Shown: in pieces, positions 36,357 through 48,194 of the stretch | Numbering within the stretch: the stretch's first letter is position 1 | Layout: every line of letters starts with the position of its first letter | From: Phyto melanocephala | Taxonomy: Eukaryota; Arthropoda; Insecta; Diptera; Rhinophoridae | Assembly: GCA_941918925.1 (NCBI GenBank) | Contig: OW799234.1 | Coordinates: 47,832,412-47,896,411, forward strand | Reading direction: 5' to 3' | DNA: 64,000 nucleotides | Notes under the pieces: model-generated | What the model was told of the DNA's origin: nothing | The model's database searches: none | The model's input: only the letters and a program-made list of their open reading frames with translations | Program-made: the position numbers and the translations under genes

Positions 36357-37111
36357 TATTATACCCTTCACCTGTGCTGTACAAGAGTATATATAGCTTT
36401 GTCATTCCGTTTGTAATTTCTACCATTTTCATTTCCGACCCCATAAAGTATATATTTTCTGAAAGCTTATGAATAGAGGAGTCGATTAAGCCCTGACCGT
36501 CTGTCCGTGTGTTGGTTTAAATCAACTTTTAGAAGCAACTATATGTTCCTCAGATCTGAGTATGGTATCAATCTTTTGGAAATATCCAGAAATATATCGC
36601 TATTGAAATTCAGCACAATCGCCCCACAACTTTCTGAGATATGAGCAAAAAACCAGGACCACCTCGTTTTTTTTCACAATTACAACAACAACATACATAT
36701 ACTATTATGGTTAAAGTAAACGTGGCATCGAATCCCAGCTGAGCCAAAAATAAATTTTTTTATTTTATATATTATTTATATTTTTATTATTTTTTTATAT
36801 AATTTTTTTTTTATTTTTTAAACATTTTTTTTAAATTTTTTTTTAAAAACTTTTTTTAAAATATTTTTTTTAATTTTTTTTTTTATTGTTTTTTTTTTGT
36901 TTTAAATACATATTTTTTTTTTGTAATTTTTTTTTTTTTTTGAAACATACGTAAACTCAATTTATAATTCTGCAATGGGATGTTTTGTATATGTATGAAC
37001 GTATTTTATATGAGATGAATAGTGATACAAACTATTGTTATTGCATGACTACACGTTGTGAAGGGTATATAAGATTCGGCACGGTCGAATATAGCACTTT
37101 TACTTGTTTTT
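36357..37111 (+). mobile_element. DINE-1-like element, family 2, copy 1 (with tRNA-like module)
   Basis: Starts TTATACCCTTCACCTGTGCT and ACAAGAGTATATATAGC, includes TTTGTCATTCCGTTTGTAAT and CCGACCCCATAAAGTATATA plus CCGTCTGTCCGTGTGTTGG, and ends AGATTCGGC-acg-GTCGAAT, ATAGCACTTTTACTTG. The CCGACCC(C)ATAAAGTATATA and CTGTCCGT blocks are shared with DINE-1. The centre carries a tRNA-like module (36698-36745) and about 190 bp of T-rich sequence (36755-36945) not seen in copies that lack the module. Confidence 0.75.
36698..36945 (+). repeat. tRNA-like module and T-rich tail in DINE copy
   Basis: A TGGTTAAAGTAAACGTGG block is followed by GCATCGAATCCCAGCTGAG, close to a pol III B box (GGTTCGAATCC), and then by a long T-rich tract. 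See the clearer copy at 57775. Confidence 0.5.
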
Positions 37112-37841
37112 TATTTGAAATTCCTTTCATTTGAATATATTAATAAGAGGTGTATAATTGGTAGTAAGTTTGTGGAAGTTTTGATAGTAAATGATTTCAT
37201 TAATTTAGTACCTTTCGTGAGTATGTCGTAACCTTGAGTTTTTTTTTTAATTTCGGTTAATTTTATACTATGTTTGTGTGTAAGCAATTACAAAAAAACT
37301 ACGTGTGTTAGTAATATTTTCATCGTAGGCTGTATGATAGTAATTGAGAAGTAATAAATGGTTTCATCTCTAACAACTAACAGGTAACAGTTACATATGT
37401 AAATATTGATTGCTCTTTGAAATAAAAATTTTTTCGTTGATTATTCGGTAACACATTTTTAAATTTTTCAACTACAATTTGTTAAAATAACAACAACATA
37501 TACAAATTTCTACAACACAAAGAATCAGTTATCCTTGTTACCCTCTCCTTCACAAATCCTACTAATTGATCAATTGATCGGCGTCACATGATCCAGCGAA
37601 GTACTAATTATACAAGTGACATTATTTGATCGCTTACTCTTTGTTTTAGTGATTATTAGAGCTCTGTAGAGGGTCTAAAAGAATTATTTTCTATAGAATT
37701 ATAATATATAGTCGTTTAAAAGTACGTAAGTAATTTTTATGCAAACGGTAGTACAATCATAGCCAGTGAAGAACCACTCAACCTGCAGTCCATTGCATAG
37801 AAAAATTAACAAAGTTCAGTTACGTTTATGCAAACCGATCA
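37112..37841. other. AT-rich stretch without recognised genes
   Basis: Nothing recognised. A small TTGATCAATTGATC palindromic patch is at about 37566. Confidence 0.4.
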
Positions 37842-38768
37842 ATCTTTTATACCCACCACCAATTTGATGTACTTTTATAGCTCAGAGTTTATTATTTTGT
37901 TATTAACAATAATCGCTATGGAATAATATCTTTATACTAAAATATGTATCACATTCTTTGTATAACTTCAATATGATAGTAAAATGTTTTCGTAAATTTA
38001 ATCTTTCAATGAAAGTGGACTTTAAAGTAGGCGTGTCAATAAAGTTTCTGCTAATAAATACAACTAAGATATTTCAATATAGTCCTTTATTTTTCCAAAA
38101 TCTTTCTTTATAGAGAAATTATATGAATTTGAGATAAAGCGTTATATGATAGGTGGGCGAAAAGTGGGCGTGTAACAATAATTTTCCATTAGTATAAAGC
38201 CTTCGACTAAAAACAATGTTTGCAAAATTTCAAAATCATACATCTAATTTTGCCAGTTTTATAACGTCTTATATTTTGAATATAACGAAAAATACACTGC
38301 GCGGTATAATTTTTCATACGTTTTGATCTATAAATCCTTTCCTAATTCATAGATTTTGGCAATTTTTGAGGAAAAATATTTCTTTTACTCAAGAAATAGA
38401 CATTCGAAATTTCATGACTCTACGATAATGCGTTTGGACACAATTACATTTTATTCGTTATTGGAAGGACACGTTTTTTTTACCTACTCTTGTATTACGA
38501 GATATAACTCTGTTCCTAGTATTCCGATTTATTCCCTTTTTAACACCAAACAAACCTTGTGTATAAGAAATATTCTGGCAAAATTTGAGCCCCCTAGCGT
38601 TTACGGTCGTGCTTTCAACAGACGGACAGACGGATGGATTAGATTGTCATGAAATGCAACCCCGATTCAGATTATATATTCTTTATGGGGTCTAAAACGT
38701 ATATTTCGATGTGTTACAAACGAAATACTAAATGAATATACCCCCACCATTTTTTTTGGTATAAAAAT
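37842..38768 (+). mobile_element. DINE-1-like element, family 1, copy 3
   Basis: Colinear with 8627-10505 from TCTTTTATACCCACCACCAA to CCCCCACCATTTTTTTTGGT. The 5' hairpin is missing (truncated start). It contains the uninterrupted CTTTGTATAACTTCAATATG that serves as the empty site for the insertion at 8773. The 98-codon frame at 38356 is inside the repeat and is not a gene. Confidence 0.75.
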
Positions 38769-39151
38769 AACAAATTAGCGAATATATGTTAGTAAAGACC
38801 TTCAATGTTCACTATGTACACAAATGTACATGTCTTTTTTACCCGCATAAGGAAGATTTGATGTTAAACAATTTTTGTTGATCGTAACGGAGCTTTAATT
38901 TCAGAGTTAGGAATTTTATTAAAACTGAAAGATAAACTAGATATAAAAACTAGAAATATAATTTTACAGACATTAATACAAAGTAACTTGTTCTGCAGAA
39001 ACTCAGACTCAAAAGCTTTACAGATAATTCAAAATAAATCGCTTAATCTTAACCAAAAATTTTGTACGTATGCGTAATATACGAATTTTGCGCAGAAAGT
39101 ATTATTTATTTATACAAAGCTGTACATAATATTGGTCATCATAGAATTAAA
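38769..39151. other. AT-rich stretch
   Basis: Nothing recognised. Confidence 0.4.
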
Positions 39152-39762
39152 CTTTTTATACCCTTCACACAATGAAAAAGGGTATATATAGGTTTGTCAT
39201 TCCGTATGAAATTTCTACGTCTCTAACCGTGTGTATGTTGAAATCAACCTTTTGAGGTCCCCCGACATCCCTTGGACCCAGGTGAGGTATTCAAATATTA
39301 GAAATCTTCGGGAGTAGATCGATATTGAAAATCAGAAACATCGGTACATAAACAACTGAGATATGAGCAGAAACCCACGACAAGCTCGATTTTTTTTCAC
39401 AAAAACAACATTACAACAACAACATACATACATACAAACGTGTATACTTGCTAGAGTAAACGAGGCATCGAATCCCAGCTGAGTCAAAAAAGTTTTTTTT
39501 TATTTTTTTAATATTTTTTTTTGTTTTATATTTATTATATATATTTTAATGATTTTTAAAATTTTTTTTTTAATTTTTTTTTTAACATACATACGTAAAT
39601 TTATAATTTTACATTGGGATGTTTTTAAATATGCATGTTTTTATATGGATATACGTATTTCATATGGGATGAATGGTGATACAAACAATTGTTATTGAAT
39701 GACTACACGTGTAAAGGGTATATAAGATTCGGCACGGCCGAATATAGCACTTTTACTTGTTT
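39152..39762 (+). mobile_element. DINE-1-like element, family 2, copy 2 (with tRNA-like module)
   Basis: Starts TTTTATACCCTTCACACAAT and GGGTATATATAGGTTTGTCA, and ends AGATTCGGC-acg-GCCGAATATAGC, ACTTTTACTTG. Its hairpin ATTCGGCacgGCCGAAT is perfect. The CCGACCCCATAAAG block is deleted. The tRNA-like module is at 39437-39487, followed by a T-rich tract. Confidence 0.75.
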
Positions 39763-39932
39763 TTTTTTCTTTTTTTATATTATGAATAATACTTATAATC
39801 ATGAGTTATTATTTTTTTTATTTATTGCCAACTTGCTTTTTATGATGCCCCAGTGGCGCGGATACAAATTTTTATTGTAAATGTATTCAATAAATTTGGA
39901 AATACATAGTAAATACTAAAAAATAAAAAAAT

Positions 39933-40790
39933 AAAACAAGTAAGAGTGCTATATTCAGCCGTGCCAAATCAGAAAATACCCTTTACCATCATGTACATAG
40001 TTATAATGCCACATCGTAGCTTAACCTTCATATATTTCATGTTATATGGCATTTTTCTTATTATTTTCGACGCCATCTTTGATTTTGAACTTTTACGTAG
40101 TTAACTGTATTCAACTAGTCAAACCCTTTAATTTGATGTGGTTAAAAAATTCGATCCACCATTTTGTTTTAGACGCCATATTGGATTTTACATTTTTTAA
40201 AATTTTACTGTATTCTACTGGTCAAGTAAAAAACAGAGGCAGTCATGTTTATTTGCTCATATCTTAGAAATTTATGGGGTGATTGTGCTAAGTTTCAATA
40301 GCGTTGATACCATAGACAGATCTTAGGAACATATGGTTGCTTCTAAAAGTTGATTTCAACCAACACGCGGACAGGCAGATGGACAGACGGACAAGACATA
40401 ATCGACTCTTCTATTCATAAGCTTTAGGGAAATATATACTTGATGGGTTCGGAAACGAAAATTGTAGAAATTACAAACGGAATGACAAAGCTATATATCG
40501 ATGTCTTACTTCCTCAACCTCGTATCTTAAAAATACGGTTTTGACTTTTTCATATCAAACGATTGTTTTATGCTTTAACTAAAAAAGATTAGTATATTAT
40601 TACTGCTAATATACATAAATACAATCAATTCCTTAATAATTGCATTTAAACTTTTAACCAAACACCGAAGTATAAAAAGATGAACCGTGTTTTTTTTTGT
40701 CTCTCCTGAAAAATTTTATTTTTTAAGATGCGATGTTGAGGAAGTAAGGCATCGATATACCCATGTGCACCACAGGTGAAGGGTATAAGA
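39933..40790 (-). mobile_element. DINE-1-like element, family 2, copy 3 (inverted, interrupted)
   Basis: Low end AACAAGTAAGAGTGCTATAT and CAGCCGTGCC; high end CACAGGTGAAGGGTATAAG. It carries GACAGACGGACAAGACATAA and CGGAAACGAAAATTGTAGAA inverted. It lacks the tRNA-like module and instead has two GACGCCAT...GGATTTTAC blocks (about 40068 and 40170). A 258-bp MITE interrupts it at 40498. Confidence 0.75.
40498..40755. mobile_element. MITE with about 40-bp TIRs and TATA flanks
   Basis: Termini TCGATGTCTTACTTCCTCAA and TCGATGCCTTACTTCCTCAA (inward on each strand), continuing about 20 bp with few mismatches (CTCGTATCTTAAAAA / ATCGCATCTTAAAAA). TATA lies at 40494-40497 and 40756-40759. Uninterrupted family 2 copies (36390) read across this point, so it is an insertion. 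Target duplication is TA or TATA. No coding capacity. The superfamily is open (Tc1/mariner-type if the duplication is TA). Confidence 0.85.
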
Positions 40791-42384
40791 AAGACTAAAG
40801 GTCAGTTACATGCTGCACTACCTTCTATACAGTTAACTCTAAGTTAAAAAAAAAACTGAAATCTTTATAACATTTGCTTTTTCTAAATAATTTAAATTTA
40901 TCGTTCATTTTACTAATCGCATTGTATCTAAAACATTTGGTTTTTTCATCATTATCACCGTAAACAAATTATTTAATAAGTAAAATAATTTATTATTTTC
41001 CAATTTTTACAAATTAGGTTAAATTTAAATAACTATTTTCAAATTTAACCAACTAAATCAAAAACCCAAATAGTTAAACCCCCTACTATTCGTTAACTAA
41101 CATTACTCAAACGTTGTGTGTGCCACATATGTTCGCGGTATTAATCACACACATACGCCTTGTGGTGATGACCATCATCATTATTAATCGTTCACTTTTG
41201 CTTATTCGATTTTGTTTATTTTGTTTTTTTTTTTCAATTTTACTAATGACCAACTTGACCAAAACATTAATGTGAATTTTTCCGATTATCAAGTTTCCAG
41301 TTGTGATACAATGTTTCCGTTTTTCCATTGTTGCATGACAAAACAAATGATTATTTTGTATAAAAAAACAGAGGCACATAAGCATAGTATAGTATAAAAA
41401 AGCAGCAACGACATAAAAACGTCAAATGGTTCACATAAAACGAAGTAAATGATTACTTTTTTTAGTTCTTTGCCATTTTTTCTATGGTTTGCTTTAAAAA
41501 AATATTTTTTAACTTGATAACGCAAGAAGTAAAAAATAAATGAAAATGAACAAAAATAATTGCAACAACAAATTGACTAAAACTGCACACACTCACAAAC
41601 GTTGATTTAATTTTTATTTTACACTTTTTATGACGTTTTCACACATTTGCGACTTTTAGCAGCCAATTAAAGTGTCGTCCACATTTCATGTGTTTTGTAG
41701 GAGACCAGACAGACGGAATTTAGACTATGTTGTCGACTCCTTCACTGGCTGGATGAGTTGATGATCGCGGTAACGAGTTAGCTGACTACAGGGTGATTCG
41801 ATGATGGCTTTAACCATAATATAACAAAACTTTTTGATTACTTTGTATTAAGTGCAGCTGTGGGCCAACAATACTTTTACTTGGTGGTTTTTTTTTGTTT
41901 TGTTTTTTCTTTATAAGTGTCTATCAGTGAATGTTTTTTTCTCTTCAAGTGCACGACCAAACATGTTGTTAGTTTTGAAATTTAAGAAACGGAAACATAT
42001 TTTATAGACATTATCGTTATAAACGTTATTTCGCTTAAAGTTGTTAAAAAGGTAAACAGTGTAGAATTGTCATAGTGTGATTTCCCAATAATTTAAATTC
42101 TGTAATAATAAAAGTATTTATATAAAATTATTGGTATTAGGTAGTTACAATAATACTGATAGTTAAAACAAAATATCTACAATTAATATCGCCTTGATAG
42201 TACATACATATAAATTAAAAAAATCAAAATACAACTATGCTTTTAATTATGCTGGCTTAACAAAAACGTATTAAGAATATGAGGGAATATTATATTTTTA
42301 CAAAACTCATAATTCATTTATTGGATCTTTCTATATTAATAAAATGACAATAAGTATTAAAATCTTAAATTAATTAATTTCTGG
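40791..42384. other. AT-rich stretch without recognised genes
   Basis: Overlapping frames on both strands at 41107-41525 (up to 92 codons) show no known motif. The 41690-41820 patch is less AT-rich but unassigned. Confidence 0.45.
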
Positions 42385-43253
42385 GTGTATTGCTGTTTCA
42401 ATAGAGGCTTCAACTTTCATTGCAGAGAGTTCAGCATTCTAGCGAGTTCGCAGGGGCGAATGTATCGATCCTCTTTGAATAAATTTCCAGATTTCTTACA
42501 TATTTTAAGCAGAAGGTTTAACAAATGGAATATTAAGTTCCTTGTGAATATTCGCGTTACTAATATAACCACGGGTCTCCAGTAATAAGTCACAATATTT
42601 TGTTTTGTCGTCTTTGTAATTTCTATATATTATATATTAGAAGCAGATGTTGTTCGCCATAAATGGAAACTACAGGTCCATATTGGCTTAATGATAGTTT
42701 TGAAGAGTATAATCTTGTTGTCTAGGTTGAGAGCAGAGTGAGAACATAGAAGCCACTATAGTTGTAGTGTTTTAAGTTTGAGTTGTATGGCTTTCGATTC
42801 AATAATCGATCAAGGTATGTACCAAGATATTTTATATGATTTTACACTGTAATAGCAATGTTATTAATCTTCAGATTAGGAGAGTTTTCCTACAAGTGAC
42901 ATGTGCGCACTTTGCTGGGCTTACTTTTATTTTTCATTGGTTTGGCCATTTTTGGAGTTCTTTAATATGATCTTGCAGACAATTGGAAGCAACTACTGGA
43001 TTTTTCTCTATACTCATAAACGCTTTGTCGTCTGCAAAAATTGACGTGTTCATCGTCATTAGATATTTTGGGGTAACAAAGAGCCTTTTTTATAGAAGCC
43101 CAATGACTCAAAGACTTGGTAAATGTCTATGAATAGTGAGGAGCAATAGTGTTTGTCCTTAAAAGCCTGTGTGATAAGTTTAACTATGCAATTAACCTGT
43201 TCTATGATGTCATGATCTTTTCGGAATCCAAAACAAAAGAACAGGTAAAGAGG
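42385..43253 (-). pseudogene. Jockey-type LINE reverse transcriptase fossil
   Basis: The minus strand reads FGFRKDHDIIEQVNCIVKLI, then KHYCSSLFIDIYQVFE (motif A region, compare FLDI.QAFDKVWH). After a deletion come SIFADDKAFMSIEKNPVVAS (motif C, FADD) and LQDHIKELQKWP, then KYLGTYLDRLLNRKPYN, LFKTIIKPIWTC and NIHKELNIPF near the C-terminus. The order and spacing fit the RT and thumb of Jockey-clade elements, which have no RNase H. Motif B is lost by deletion and several stops and frameshifts are present. The neighbouring RNase H fossil upstream on the same strand belongs to another element. Confidence 0.78.
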
Positions 43254-43256
43254 CCT

Positions 43257-43549
43257 CACCATGTCCTCTTCGCTCGTCGAAACCAGTGCCGATCCACCGC
43301 GCGCAAAAGTTCGTCAGCAATTTTATTGCCGACTATTCCATTGTGCCCTGGAACCCAACAGAGTCAGAGTATGGCGGCATTGAGCGCCGCCTGACTGTCA
43401 ACGTATAGAGTAACCTCCCTAACCCTTGGAACGTGTTCCAATATAAGATCCGTCGCCCTATAAATAGCCAGTATCTCCGCTTGAAACACACTACAGTTAC
43501 CAGAAAGTTTGTAAGACCTCCCGATGTTCTCTCCCATAATAAATATCAT
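43257..43549 (-). pseudogene. R1/LOA-type LINE RNase H fragment
   Basis: Minus-strand reading: KLSGNCSVFQAEILAIYRAT, then LYVDSQAALNAAIL, a TGA stop, and in the same frame LCWVPGHNGIVGNKIADELL. The Glu (QAE), Asp (VDS) and Asp (IADE) catalytic positions are kept; the YTDGS strand is missing. About 40 residues between the third helix and LCWVPGH are deleted. It abuts the Jockey fossil at about 43255, where two unrelated LINE fragments meet. Confidence 0.8.
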
Positions 43550-45032
43550 TTAATAAGAAAGAGAGCAAGAAAAATTTAGAAACAATGCTACGCTTCCCAT
43601 ATTCTAATTTCATTTAATCGAAACATAAACAGAAGTATCAAGTAGCAAATCAACCGAATTCGAAAACGCTAATATCGAAATTATTTATCAATATACTTAA
43701 ATATTTACAATTTAAATCTAAATTCATTTAAAAATGTTTTAGAAAGTTTATTAATAAGAAAAATGAATTAGTGCCAAAATAACATTATTTACAATAAATT
43801 TAAATAAAAATTCGTATAAATATTAATTTACTATTAAAACTTAATTCTTTAAGCTTTATTTATCAACAAAAATTATTTCCTCTGTTCAAAAATTTAAATT
43901 AAGTTGTTATTCCCGTTATTTTGCTACTTCAATTTATTTAATCGGCAGGGACGTTATAGAGGAATAAAATTGATCGCAAAGAGAGGCAATTAATGCTAAG
44001 TTGGCATCTTCTGCTTTTTAACGGAAAAACAAATTCTTATACTGAACCATAATTTCAAGCTTATATTTTATTTCGACTACGTCAATATCTTAGTCCCTTC
44101 AATTCCTAAGGTATTTCAAGTGTTGTATCCACTTTGAAGTTTATGTGCTTAAAACGCAGGACTTTAATAAAGTTAATGCTTCAAGCCCTTATTCTCTTCT
44201 TCGCATGCGCTTCATACCGTTTCGTCAGAAACGTTCAGAATCTCCTTAGAGTTCTCAAGATTAATGTATATAATTCGTCACCTTACTAATAGCATTATTT
44301 TCTCATTCTTTCTTATGTGTTCTTCCATCGTTGTTCCTTCCGTAATGACAGCTTGAAAACAAGTAAAACTCAAACAAAAAAAAAAATTATATATAAAATG
44401 GAACATCCGGCAGTCAAAAACATTGCTTCGTAAAGAGTCGTTGGAAAAACTCAGGCTCTTACCTATAAATATAAACAATAAATTGTTTACAGTAAGCGAA
44501 GTTATAAAAAATTGTGTTTTTCTTAATTTTGCTACACTGTAGGCTTAGGTTTTTGCTCCTGATCCCAGCTGACAGTTGTTTCCTAAATTCCCTAGGTGAA
44601 CGTTCCCTTATGACTAATTTTATCACTTGCTCTACAAACCCATCTTTACTTACATATATCCTATACACCATAGATCGTCATTTTACTCTACTTTATTAGG
44701 GTTTGATTAGTTATTCAATCATTTAATTTGCATAGTTAAAGAACAACCACACATAGTCCTTTGAGCTGTATTAATTTAAACTGCGTTTGAGTTTTTTTTT
44801 TCTTTGTTTTATTGAAGGCATAATTTTTTTATCATAATAATTTTGTAAATTATGAAATGTTTATGAAACAACAGTAACGAAGTTTTCACGAAATGTTCAC
44901 ATTAAATTTAAAATTCATTGATTATCGCGACGAAATATATTACAAAATAAAATAATAAATTTTACTTAATTTCAATAACCAAATATAAAAAAATATGACC
45001 TTCATGATATTTCTTTACATGTATCTGTAACA
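43550..45032. other. AT-rich stretch; includes an AT-rich dispersed repeat
   Basis: At 43725-43830 the sequence resembles 60600-60730 and 52590-52680 (TTTATTAATAAGAAAAATGA, ATTAGTGCCAAAATAACATT). No genes recognised. The minus frame 44459-44671 has no clear family. Confidence 0.4.
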
Positions 45033-45425
45033 CAGTGGGCCAATTCAAAGTAGACTCTCATATTGTACTATGTCATATAATTCATATTAATATGACTAGT
45101 GACTTTGAACACCTTTTGTTAACAAATTATGTATTTAATACAAGAAAGAAGAGAAAGAGATGACGCTGTTAAAAATTGTATGTATACAGGAAAGAAGAAA
45201 ATAGAAAATATTCTCTCTGAGAGGTGAGAAGCGAAAAAATTCTCTCTGAGAGACAGTATGGTTAAAAGTATAACATAAACAATTTCTTATACATAGGAAA
45301 CAAATGTGTAAAGTCTTATTATTTTCTTTGTATGGAAATTACTAACAAAAATTTTATGCATGCATAAAATAATATGAAATAGTACAAATATGACTGATAT
45401 GCAACCACTTTGAATTGGCCCAGTG
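45033..45425. mobile_element. hAT-like fold-back MITE
   Basis: Inverted termini CAGTGGGCCAATTCAAAGT and CACTGGGCCAATTCAAAGT, extended by weaker inner pairing (ATATTGTACTATGTCATAT against ATATTTGTACTATTTCATAT). Centre: two ATTCTCTCTGAGAG hairpin units (about 45203 and 45238). 393 bp, non-coding. CAGTG ends suggest hAT, but no 8-bp duplication is evident. Confidence 0.75.
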
Positions 45426-47957
45426 TTTTTTATTCTTTTTTGAATCTGCATACCAAAAGTAACTTCAAATTACACCGGATATAAACATTCATAAATTGTT
45501 CAAACTAACTGGCTTATTCACAAGGGTGTCCTAAGTATCATATTTTCTTAGAAACACAACTTCCCAAAAATTTTAAAATGATTTAAAAGTTTTTTATTTT
45601 TTATTGTAAAATTTTTAAGCCTTTTTAGAATTTGTTTATTATTTTGACATTATGACAATACGACACTTATGACACCTTGTCAATTTGCCAAATTTGAAAA
45701 AAAAAATTAAATTTTTTTTTTCCCAAGTCAAATATTATAGCAAATTGTTTCTGTGCTAGTAAAACAATCCCCATGTAGTCTGTCTGACTACAAAATATTC
45801 TCTTATGTGGATAGTTGTATCATTTAAAGTGTAGCATCGAGTTAAGTAAACTCATAAGCAATTTCTACTACAGCTAAATATTAATGTCTTATTCGGCCAG
45901 CACCATCATTATCGTTTCGGTTGGTGTTGGCACACATTTTTTAACATTTTATCCAGTCGCTGTTCTTCTAACCGTAAACACACTTGTTAATTTCAATTTG
46001 AATTTTAACTAATTGCCGCCAGTATAATAAAATGTAAAACAAAACATGGACGACACTCAGAACAAGAAAAAATTACATGATAAAGTCTATGTGTGTCTAA
46101 TGTAAGTAATATAATTAAAACCAGAGGTTAAAAAAACATTTATCTTTGCAACATGCAAATAACTTAACCCAAAATGAGGCCATTTTATGTGGCCGTTTGT
46201 TTTTTCCTTTTATTTTGTAATTTGTATAATACATTCTACATATTTAAATTAGAGTACAGAGATCATGTCAAAATATTAGACATGTTTTCATTTTATAATT
46301 AATTTATGTTTTCGGCTAAAATTTTTTGTTTCTTGGTAACTGGATAGGAAAAAAATAACAAATATGACCAGGCTTTTGACTTTGACTCAGCAAAAAAGTA
46401 TGAGTATTTTCTCAAACATAAATTCCAAAAGTTAAAATAACTTGACTACACTTAACTAGTTTAAAGTTTTATGAAAACTTGCTCTTGTTTGTTCATTTCT
46501 TGTTAGTTTTTTGCTTCTATCATTATTGTTCTATGCTTTCTAATTTGTAACCAGTCTGCTTTGCAATGTTTCACACTTGATTGGTTGGGATCTTATAACC
46601 AAAACTATGTTTGTATATATGATATATCTGCATGTATGTGTGAGTCGTTTCTAGGCTGAGAAAGTTTACCAGAAATTTACTTGCATATTATTCACTTTTT
46701 TTCACAATTACTTTAGAAAAAAAAATCTTATAGAAAGTAGAAATTTTAAAGCAGAAAACAACAATGACATGCAAAGGAGCTACAGTGAGTTTTAAATATC
46801 GACGATAATAATATGCCAAAAGCATTCAGTATTCAGCAGGACTAAAAGGTTATTGAAATGTTTTTAGATAATTCAAATATGAGACGCAATAAAATTGTTG
46901 TTTAGCTAGCTGTATTACATTACATTATATTATTACACTCAGCTAGCTGAATATAATCAATATTTAAGAATTTTCAAAATTATACAACATTTGTTAGGAG
47001 ATAAGTTTTTAACTGCACTATTAAATTCGAATATAAAATAGGTTTCATTAGTTGAGTGCAAGAAAAATTTATGGACTGCAACAAAATTCATTTTGAAATA
47101 TTTACTATAACAGTTTTTTCGAGTTATTTTTAACTAGCTGAGTAATAATGTAGTTTAGTTCAAATGGATTTTAATATATAACACTTTTATAATATGTAAA
47201 TACTTAAAACAGTATTTCCCTTTGCTGAAGTTAAATTTAAGCGTAATGCTTTAAATACAAAACAAATAAGATTTAAGATTTTTATTTCTTTAATTTTTAT
47301 GATTTTAAAATTTTCTTTACTATTTAACACAAGAATGGGCCATATTATAGGGATGAAAAAAAAAACTAAAAAGTCGTATAGCGTAAATAAAATCTAAAAA
47401 AAATTATAAGAAGTTTTCTTGAAGATACCATAAGTCTAAAAACAAATCCTTTTCAGCGCAAATCCACAAAAAGATTTTAATGGACACTAATATATTTAAC
47501 AACATAGAAAATTGTAATTATTATTGCATAAATCGCCAAATATTTATATAAATTTTCTTTTTACTCACCAGAATTTTTTCAAATTTTGCAAGTAGTGCAA
47601 ACTTCATTGCCTATATGTCTCTTTTACTTGCTGCTTCTTTATTAGCAGTGCGCTAAGAGAAGGCATTATTTAACTGTACTGTGTAGAGATGAAATTATCG
47701 CTATTTATTGCAAACAGACAATATGAAGTAGGAAATCGCGTGTAAAAATCATGTCTTTAAAAAAGGCTCTTGGAAGTAGGTAAGCACTAGTAAAGCTATT
47801 CAAGAAGCCCTTTTCGGTATTGACGTTCCTTAGTGGGATGCAATATCCATTGATTCTTCCGATCGGCAATAGATTTCCGATCATTAGTGATTTGAGTTTA
47901 CCAAGTGAATTAAGTAGAGAAATGGTCTTTCAGAAATGGTAAACGAATATGAAAATA
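45426..47957. other. 2.5-kb AT-rich stretch without recognised genes
   Basis: Nothing recognised. The 45840-46670 part is less homopolymeric and could be unique intronic DNA. Confidence 0.45.
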
Positions 47958-48025
47958 AAGGGTGGTTTAGTTTTAAGGGCCGATGTTGAATGTAAACCAC
48001 ACCTAAACGTCGAGTTTCGTCTAGC
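47958..48025 (+). mobile_element. 5' end of the mariner deletion-derivative family
   Basis: AAGGGTGGTTTAGTTTTAAG, GGCCGATGTTGAATGTAAAC and CACACCTAAACGTCGAG match the left 60 bp of the element at 8773 (TGTTGAAGGTAAACTACACC). The remainder is missing. Confidence 0.7.
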
Positions 48026-48161
48026 CAATGCTGTGTCTAAAGATTTTTTTCCAAAGACATAGCCAACATGAAACCAGCACCAATAGTTTACTCTCGAAAT
48101 TCAAATTTTCAAGATATTTAATAATATATGTGTACATACATATACATATATACATATTACC

Positions 48162-48194
48162 CTGAAGAAGCTACCCATTGTTTGGTAGCGAAAC
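48162..48194 (+). ncRNA. Hammerhead-ribozyme-like motif (candidate)
   Basis: CTGAAGA, one extra A, GCTACC, an 8-nt loop, GGTAGC, then GAAAC. This is the CUGANGA - stem II - GAAA core order of hammerhead ribozymes, with a perfect 6-bp stem II. Penelope-like elements and retrozymes of animals carry such ribozymes. The inserted A before stem II and weak stems I and III argue against activity. It could be a decayed Penelope-like terminus or coincidence. Confidence 0.3.

Noticed and set aside
36755..36945. Special T-rich regulatory tract
   Set aside because: Homopolymer-like tract following the tRNA-like module, of variable length between copies; best read as an unstable tail.
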